Shown: piece by piece, positions 57,110 through 64,000 of the stretch
Numbering within the stretch: the first letter of the stretch is position 1
Layout: the number at the start of each line of letters is the position of its first letter
NCBI RefSeq assembly: GCF_921293095.1
Contig: NC_060258.1
Location: 5,456,001-5,520,000 of the forward strand
Reading direction: 5' to 3'
Length of the DNA stretch: 64,000 bases
Source of the DNA: Ischnura elegans
Lineage: Eukaryota > Arthropoda > Insecta > Odonata > Coenagrionidae
Position numbers and translations under genes: made by a program
The notes under the pieces: model-generated
The model's input: only the letters and a program-made list of their open reading frames with translations
The model's database searches: none
What the model was told of the DNA's origin: nothing

Positions 57110-57740
57110 TCAGGGAAATGGGTGTTTCTTTGGATTGTTGTTACCAACACTGTTTTCTATGAAAGGAAAGCTATAGGAGATGCAGTCAATGGTCTTCCAC
57201 TATTGTGCCCCACTCATTACAGGTCTGAATATGAGCTTGCAGAATAGGTTCAAAACCTATTTCAGTCTTTCAGCGGAAGTCAATGATGCAATTTTGGCGT
57301 CTTGTACCCATCCCTTCTTCAGGATGAGGTGGATTCCAATCGACAGAGTGGAGTTACGAGCGCATCTACAGCAAATGCTAATAAATGCAGCCAAAAAATT
57401 AAATCCTGATGTTTTCTGCTCCAGAAATGATGGAAATTCTTCAGATGAGGACTTCTTTGCCTTTTCAAATGACCCGCGACATTCCTCATTCCATGTTGTA
57501 AAAGGAATGAAATTGAAGTATTACAATTTCTTGGTGACAAATCGAAATGTCTGTCAACGTAAAATGCATACCCGGCTGTAAAAAAGTTGTTTGTGCGTTA
57601 TAACACTGGCCTCACATCCTGTGCTCCTGTGGAAAGGTTATTTTCTTTTGCAGGATTTATTCACAATTGCAAAAGAAGTAATTTAGCAAACTGTGTTTGA
57701 AACACTATTGCTTCTGAAGGGTAATGAGCATTTTTTGTAA
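57110..57740 (+). mobile_element. hAT transposase C-terminal fragment
   Basis: The plus-strand frame reads FHYCAPLITGLNMSLQNRF, AILASCTHPFFRMRWIP and SSDEDFFAF. In another register it continues KKLFVRYNTGLTSCAPVERL, FSFAGFIHNCKRSNL and ETLLLLKGNEHFL. The last part is the hAT dimerisation domain. At least two frame changes and the absence of the BED finger and catalytic N-part show it is a dead 5'-truncated remnant. It starts immediately after array terminus 4. Confidence 0.82.
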
Positions 57741-57769
57741 GTGAGACTAGTGAAATAAACAAATTATTA

Positions 57770-58440
57770 CCATATATTCTCCATATTATTTAAGACATTT
57801 TGCCCTGGATAATGGTCTGATCGCCAATTACCTATAAATACGTTGTAAGAATGTTTGACCCTCTCATTCTAAAAATAGTTCGTATTTGAATTGATTTTAA
57901 TGTTTTATTGGTTAAGAACTTCGTTGAAGGTATGTATTTTGTATTTTAGGAATGTATTTTAAAATTACATTTGTATTTTGTATCGAAAATACAATTTTTA
58001 TAAGTAATTTGTATTTGAAATACTGATTTTTAAAGTAATTTGTATTTTGTATGTAAAATACATTTGACATGTATTTTGCCCATCTCTGTCTGATATGCAT
58101 TTGAGTCTCTGATATCTTTTTGGATATCTATTTCAGATAGAGATAACTTCCGTCTTGGTTTATCGTCTTACCTACTCTTTATTCTCTTATGCTATTAGTT
58201 AGTCGAAATAATTTAATTAAATCTAATTCCATACATATGATAATTCATCCAGTAATTCAGGGTGCTCCAAATTTCTTTCGCATAACTGAGTCATTTTAAT
58301 GATTCAGTATGTTGCTTTCTAGTTTTTTTTATTTCTACAAAGGCACCTAGGTTAATTCAATCTTAAGGTAATGGTGACTTATTTCCAGATGAATATGTCA
58401 CATACAGTAACAGATTTGGGGTATGTCATTTCGATACTGT
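57770..58440. other. spacer, AT-rich
   Basis: No gene recognised. A run of TTTTGTATTT-like words at about 57940-58080 is a simple AT-rich minirepeat. Confidence 0.4.
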
Positions 58441-58444
58441 TTCT

Positions 58445-58857
58445 AGTGCTGGGCCTGCGTCGCCTTCATGTCAAGTCTATGTCGGACTTAAGTTGATTTC
58501 ATGTCGAGCCGGGTTAAGGTCCAATGCCACGCTGACAGCGTTTTAATGTCGGACCGAAGTCGGTTTGGTGTCAGGCTGAAGGCTGTTTGATGTCGAGTCA
58601 ATGTCAGTTTGATGTAGGGCCGACAACATTTTGATGTCGGGGACAAAGTTGATTTTTTGTCGTGCTTAAGTCGGTTTGGCGTCGAACCGAAGTCAGTTCG
58701 ATGTACGACCGACATCGCTTTGCAAGTCGGCTGTAGCCTGGCTAAACGTTGTCATTTCGACGATCGACCGACTTCGGTTCCCGACGTCGGATCGACCCGT
58801 AGACGACCTATGTCGCCGTCGTATTGACATTGGACCGACATCAAAATGCTACCTGGG
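58445..58857 (+). repeat. terminal array 5 (GATGTCGGACCGAAGTCGGTT repeat)
   Basis: About eighteen degenerate 20-22-bp units built on GATGTCGG, GACCGAAGTCGGTTT and similar words. It ends in GACATCAAAATGCTACCTGGG at 58857. It shows the same polarity and style of end as the other four arrays. The start near 58449 does not carry a convincing inverted partner. Confidence 0.8.
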
Positions 58858-59017
58858 TTTGTATATAGATTTTGAGGACAAATAATTATCCTCTTTGAAT
58901 TGCATATGTACAAACTAATGATTTTGACGTGTCTTATATCTTGTACATTTCAAATGTACTTCTTGGGCAAATAAATACATTATTATTACTTTAAAACCCT
59001 TTTGTGAGCCAGACAGA

Positions 59018-59390
59018 ATGGTAGAAATGGCAGCCCCTGTCGCTGTAAGGGAAAATGAAACTCTTTCCATTGAAAGACCCGTGACTGATGTAAACATTGA
59101 TAAGAGCATTGAGGTGGACAATAAGGAGACGTCTGTGCCCCCTGGTGACAAAGATGTGTGTATACAACCCAGAAGAAGTAATCAGGTAAGGAAGCCAAAA
59201 CAAGTTTTTGACTTGTTAACAGGAGGTTATTTATGTGTTCTTTTTCTGTGTATAAATATCTTAGAGGGAGGATGTTGTCATATCGCAAAGGTTGGCATTG
59301 CTTGTTTTCTGTTTGGTTTATTATTTTTTGTTTTCTCCCCCTCCCGGAGATGGAGTGATGGAAGTGTAACATGCGAATTGCATCGTGTTT
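59018..59390 (+). mobile_element. possible LTR-retroelement pol tail / LTR fragment
   Basis: The open frame 59018-59390 contains PRRSNQVRKPKQVFDL, similar in style to the basic R-R-S-x-R-x-R-K-P end of integrase in gypsy- or copia-type pol proteins. A hydrophobic stretch follows. No reverse transcriptase, integrase core or paired LTR was found. Weak identification. Confidence 0.3.
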
Positions 59391-59399
59391 GAAATAAAT

Positions 59400-61480
59400 G
59401 TGGCTGTAAACATTAAGTTACAACAAATTACTCTTTACCATGCAGCTTATTTATTTTACAGGTAACTTATTTGAGTCGTGTTGGGGGAAATCAGCTTGCA
59501 GATGTAACAAAAAGAATGTTAACATGGTTTATTATATTGTCTGATGTGCAGAGTGTGTATCAGTGAAACTCTTCCTTAGTGGTGGTAAGGAAACATTTTT
59601 CTTTTTTATAGAACCCTCGTGTTGGTACGTAATGAGTGTAAATCTCACTCTTGAGCAGGCCAGAAAGCATCTTTAATGTTATTTATTATTTTCGGGACTT
59701 ATATTTCACATTTCATATTTATAAATCATTAGGCTTTCCCATCTTGAGGCTTCAGTCAAGAATTTCGACCGTAAACCGTGTTCCAAATCTCAATATTGTA
59801 ACTATGGAGGCACTCATGCGCTATATGAAAAACAATGCATACCATGTAGTCTGTCAGTATACTGCCTACCTGCCTGCATTGTTTATTTTGTTGCTGAGTA
59901 AGTATATGTATCAATATTCTTGTTTTCATGTATTTATATAATTTTAAACAGCCTCTTGCATGTCTTTACTTAAATTTTTAAAGTATATTTAGCATAACCA
60001 CCAGTTCTAAGTGTAAGATACACAAAAAAAGGGCGATTGCTAACATTACAGTATATTCATTGCGGATGCAGTGCATAGGAACCAACTGTAAAAGGATGCC
60101 TCAGAGAAAGACATCGAGCTGGCCATCTCTTTGTTGCACCGTCACCCTTTTAGTCGCCTTCTGCGACAAGCAGGGATACTTGTTGGACTCTCTAGTCCCC
60201 CATTCCCAGCGAATGCTCTCCTAATGAGAACGAACAAGAAATTGCAACCATCAGAACCAAGTCTATTGTGCTTTCATCATGTTTGCTTATTCGTAATTCA
60301 GCGTCAAAAATCATTCACAAAGTGGGATACTTAATACCAAAATGTTTTGACTCAGGTTAGAGCAGTGTAAAAAACTGATGTTCCTTATAGGAGAGTAGGA
60401 GAAGCAGTGTGAACCTAATAGCTATTTAATTATCAATTCAACCATTACATGGTATATTCCGTTGCTGTGCCACTATGTTGTAATAGTAGTTCAACCATTG
60501 CTACAGCATCCACCACACAGCCTAGAAGACCCATCTTCAAAGTAATGGATCCAATCATTTAACTCATTTGTGTCACGCAATGCTACGCCTTAGTAATGCA
60601 TATTCCCTCCACAAAGTTCAACCACCACCAGCACTCCACTTGAACCAAGAACATTCACCTTCACCACTATAATACCTTACTACTGCCCACGATGAATTCT
60701 GAATCAGTGATGGCATTGATAAGGATTAAAAAAAGTTGCATTGCAAATGAACTGCACTGCAACAAAGACAGTGAGGTGTGGGACAGAGAAAGTGATTTTT
60801 CTCAGATCTAGGCGATAGCAACAAAAGTAAAAAATAACTGTAATGATATAGATATTCATCAGTGATTCTTGGTTTTATTTCCTCGAGAGGGATGATATTT
60901 AATTTCATAATGTAAAAAATGCTATCACCTTGAGTTTTCCCATGCGATACCCAGATGTTCAGGATTTGCAATTGCCCACACTTTCAGCTCATAAAGAAGA
61001 CCTTACTACTGCTATCAGGCATCTAGAAGGTATTAAGAGCAATCTGTTTTCATTTAACTTGCCGAAAGACTTCTGTAATTAAATAATAATGCATTGAAAT
61101 TGCAGACATTTGTGAACTATTGTGGTTGGATATTAGGATGGCGATATTGATGCTTAAGGCAATAAATTCATGCAAAAAACATACTGGAACACTTAACTTT
61201 AGCAAATAATTTTTACTAATTCATGCCATGACAAAGTAATGCAACATTAAGAGGTAAAATTCGAATTTTTGTTTTCATTATTTACTTCCTCATGAGCCAG
61301 CACAAAAAATATGGGTTGCTTGAGATACACGAGGGCCCGGCTTACTTAAGTATATACTATCTCTTCACATTGTAATTCAGTTCCACACTGCATGTGTTAG
61401 CAGTGAGTTATATAGTTAACTGTTTTCTTGTATTTGCCGCTTCCATGACTATGATCCATTTCAATTTTTTTTACTTTTAA
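59400..61480. other. spacer with one hairpin-motif copy
   Basis: No gene recognised. It contains one copy of the motif described at 60142. Otherwise AT-rich. Confidence 0.4.
60142..60182 (+). repeat. dispersed hairpin motif, copy 1
   Basis: CACCCTTTTAGTCGCCTTCT followed by GCGACAAGCAGGGATACT. GTCGC and GCGAC form a short stem. Nearly the same sequence occurs at 61969. It recalls a conserved block of an animal SINE, but the family is not assigned. Confidence 0.5.
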
Positions 61481-61514
61481 AATTCAAAAGAAGATAGTAA
61501 GATCTATGCATTAT

Positions 61515-61832
61515 GACAGGTTCAGGAGCCACGGCCGCCCTCTTTTTAAAAAGTTAGAATTGCTTATGGTACCATGTATTTATATTTTATGTGCATGGGT
61601 TTTTACAAGGGAAAATTAATCTTTGTATCTGAAAAACATGTGCTACCAAGAACATAATACCAGACAAGTAACTGATCCATATCTTCAACAAAATTGTGAA
61701 GTCTCTTCTAGGAGGGACCAAGAGTTGTGTATTAAATTGCGCAATGCCCTTCCAGTGCATCTAAAAACACTCCAACAATGTCTGTATTTAAATGCCAGCT
61801 ATTGTCATTCCTATAGTCAAAGTTTTTTTTAG
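61515..61832 (+). mobile_element. non-LTR reverse transcriptase C-terminal remnant
   Basis: The frame gives RFRSHGRPLFKKLELLMVPC, an internal stop, then EHNTRQVTDPYLQQNCEV and LRNALPVHLKTL. The pattern (H-x-TR, then N-x-LP) is the usual end of Jockey/RTE-type ORF2 proteins after the reverse transcriptase. It has at least one stop and no palm domain. Confidence 0.6.
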
Positions 61833-61968
61833 AATGTGTAGGATAACTTCTTTTAGTTTTAATCTGACCTGTAAATTACATACTTGTAATGCCACCAGGA
61901 TGGAATAAATTATTATTTCCCATTTTTATTACATAGGAACAATAACTTTCATAGTTATTGTGATTCCA

Positions 61969-62012
61969 ACCCTTTTAGTCGCCTCTTACGACAAGCAGGG
62001 ATACTGCGGAGG
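61969..62012 (+). repeat. dispersed hairpin motif, copy 2
   Basis: ACCCTTTTAGTCGCCTCTTA followed by CGACAAGCAGGGATACTGCG. It is followed by CTCCGCAGGGAAT, which can pair with part of it. Confidence 0.5.
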
Positions 62013-62039
62013 TATTCTCAAATCCCCTCTCCGCAGGGA

Positions 62040-64000
62040 ATACTTTCCTAAACAGCTACTATAAAATACTTGTTACACTGAAGAGTAATTCTGTTGTTTT
62101 TTTCAAGAAAAATGTATATGCAGCCTAGGTCTTTTACTGTGAAACTTCAAAAAAAATAATAAGTTGCTAATTAAAAATCAACATTTTTATTACAACTGAA
62201 AGTAATGTTGCACATGAATTGCATATATTCTCTTCCAGAGTTAGGAGAAGAAGTGTGACTGCAATGTATCAGTAAAGGTATTCCAGTATACGCAGATTGT
62301 ACAAAAATTAACGTTTTAAGGAAACTGATTTGATGGCCCATTGTGGTGCAAGTATAGAGAATGAACACTTTCACAATCGAAGACCATGAAATGATCACCT
62401 AATTTAAACCTAATTTAATTAACAACCTAATTTAAATGACATTCTACAAATTAATAAAATTCTTACCTGCATACCTTGAAATTGCTGGGGTAATACTTAC
62501 TGAAAGTTACTTTGGTATAAGTCATCAAGTAAAATCAAGTAGTTGACATGCATGTAAGTATTGAAACACAGTTATGAGCAATTTACGGATAAAAAGATTA
62601 TTTTGCACAAGCAGAAACAAAGGAGAGATTAATCTTTATTCATCACAATCAATCGAAATTTTGTCAGCAAAATTTACCAAAGGTGTTTCACATTTTTTAG
62701 TGATTCGGGTAAAATAGTTCAAATTCAGGCCACTTAATCTCTTTCAACAACTATTTCACTCATTGCTTTCCTATTCCCGAGGTGAGATTTGTTAGGTAAG
62801 ATACTTTAACAGTGAAATACACAGGTGGACACCATGGGTTTCACCTCTTGATGCTTAGTTGTGTGCAGGGCAGATCCGGACTGCTGTCTTGCCATTAAAT
62901 CCAGTCTCTTCTGTGCCTGGATTAAGATGAATGTCTCATACTTAAGTACTTCTGGGTTAACATCCATACATCACTTAACAGCCTTGAGCTGAGCCTCTGG
63001 GACTCTTGAGGCATGGATCTCTTCAAAGTATCCATATGTTGTTTGGGTAGACAGAGGGAAGAGATTTCCAAATGTCCTAGTTTGCCTCTGCTCTGCCCTT
63101 TACATATCTTGAGAAATCCATCTGGAACAGTCAAGTAAAGAATACCTACATGAGAATAATTGGAAAAACAAACTGGATAAACTTAAAAACTGCTGCATAA
63201 AATTATATGTATTGGAAATGATGATTAAGATAATATCTATTAAGCATATTAGGAAATTTAATATTTTTATAATGTGGGTATACCACAGTTCTAAATAGTT
63301 AAGACCCTAGAGGCAATTCCACAGCTGGCGCTGATGAGACTACATAACCACTAACCACTTCTAGCCATTGCCTAGAGATGTTACAGCATTTTGCAGCCTC
63401 TTATTAATGGGAGCAGTGGGAAGGGAAGTGGATGAACAAGAGACTGTTCAGGCTTACTGAGGGTAGAGGTTATACCACAGGTTACATAGGTCAAATTCCA
63501 ATGCAGCAACACCACTTCAGTATATACCATATATGTATTCTCCAGTACATCTATGACCAAAGCCCTGGTACACCAATGCAGCTGCCAAAAAACTATTAAC
63601 CAAAGTAAATCTCTAAAGCACCATGTTGTGCTGAAGGATATGCATCAAATTTGCAGATAAAAATGGTGACTTGCAAAAAAAATACCACCTTAGAATATGA
63701 AGCCATCGCTGAGAGAATCATTGCATCTACAAGATGGTTGGTGGAATTACGGCTTCTGCAGGATGGAGAATGAAATGTGCTGACATAGAGATACAATTTT
63801 TATGCACATAGTACCTAACTACCATGCATATATTGTTGATAAATTAAAACAGAGAAATATTAAAAGAGACAATCCCTACTTAAGTGAGAGACAATACTAT
63901 GAATTATCAACTAGTCATGAAAAAACAAATGCATAAAATTCAACAAAAATTTAATTCATTTGATAAAAAATTTTGGTCGGTTACGCATACAACACGTTAA
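62040..64000. other. unassigned AT-rich sequence
   Basis: No coding region, RNA gene or repeat was recognised. The few short frames show no family resemblance. Confidence 0.4.

Noticed and set aside
58445-58460. Inverted left end for terminal array 5
   Set aside because: GCTGGGCCTG is not the complement-inverse of the CTACCTGGG end; an apparent match only in the same direction.
62922-63134. 70-codon minus-strand frame
   Set aside because: No family resemblance, no splice context, average length for chance frames here.

Overview
This is a eukaryotic, almost certainly animal and probably arthropod, nuclear window. Evidence: introns with GT-AG junctions, AATAAA signals, AT-rich spacers, and a dense mix of decayed non-LTR, Penelope-like, DNA-transposon and MITE sequence. 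No species was identified. There is no operon, CRISPR array or bacterial feature. No full-length functional RNA gene was seen, only 5S- and tRNA-derived pieces. All exon models rest on reading frames, splice-site words and comparison of copies inside the window.

Region 1 (1-15.5 kb) is a tandem array, minus strand, of a small multi-exon gene. Its first coding exon carries a short C2H2-like finger (C-x2-C-x10-H-x4-H) and is followed by four small exons. Units begin near 1, 2560, 5013 and 7462 (period about 2.45 kb), with a fifth decayed unit near 13847. Unit 2 reads through intact. Units 2 and 3 have lost most of one intron and read the remaining 33 nt in frame. Two R2-like RLE retrotransposon copies (11.6-13.8 and 15.5-18.5 kb) and a Penelope-like fragment with a hammerhead-like core lie in or beside this array.

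Region 2 (19.2-31 kb) holds a decayed two-ORF APE non-LTR element on the minus strand. It is interrupted by a 2368-bp inverted-repeat element with a 5-bp target duplication (CTTGG). Pol III-type tRNA-like heads sit near its 3' end, between its ORFs and upstream of it. A 5S rRNA fragment follows a poly(A) run at 28.3 kb. A related ORF1 on the plus strand (29.5-31.1 kb) runs in frame into a BEN-domain gene.

Region 3 (31-58.9 kb) is the most unusual part. It contains three plus-strand BEN-domain genes with shared exon phases (31.1-32.9, 37.7-39.2, 50.4-56.1 kb) and three related minus-strand transposase-like genes (33.9-37.2, 42.6-46.9, 48.3-49.7 kb). Two of the pairs are arranged head to head. 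Five tandem-repeat arrays of unrelated unit sequence all end, in the same orientation, in a CTGAG or CTGGG terminus (33560, 42294, 53413, 57097, 58857). I read this as a cluster of one or more CACTA/EnSpm-like elements carrying a BEN partner gene, arranged head to tail. All three transposase copies are broken: stops, frameshifts, a 1457-bp insertion, and an internal inversion. The spliced BEN gene at 50.4-56.1 kb is open throughout. Several MITEs with readable TSDs are scattered here.

Region 4 (57-64 kb) has a hAT transposase C-terminal fragment, a non-LTR reverse transcriptase tail, a possible LTR-retroelement fragment, a twice-occurring hairpin motif and otherwise unrecognised AT-rich sequence.
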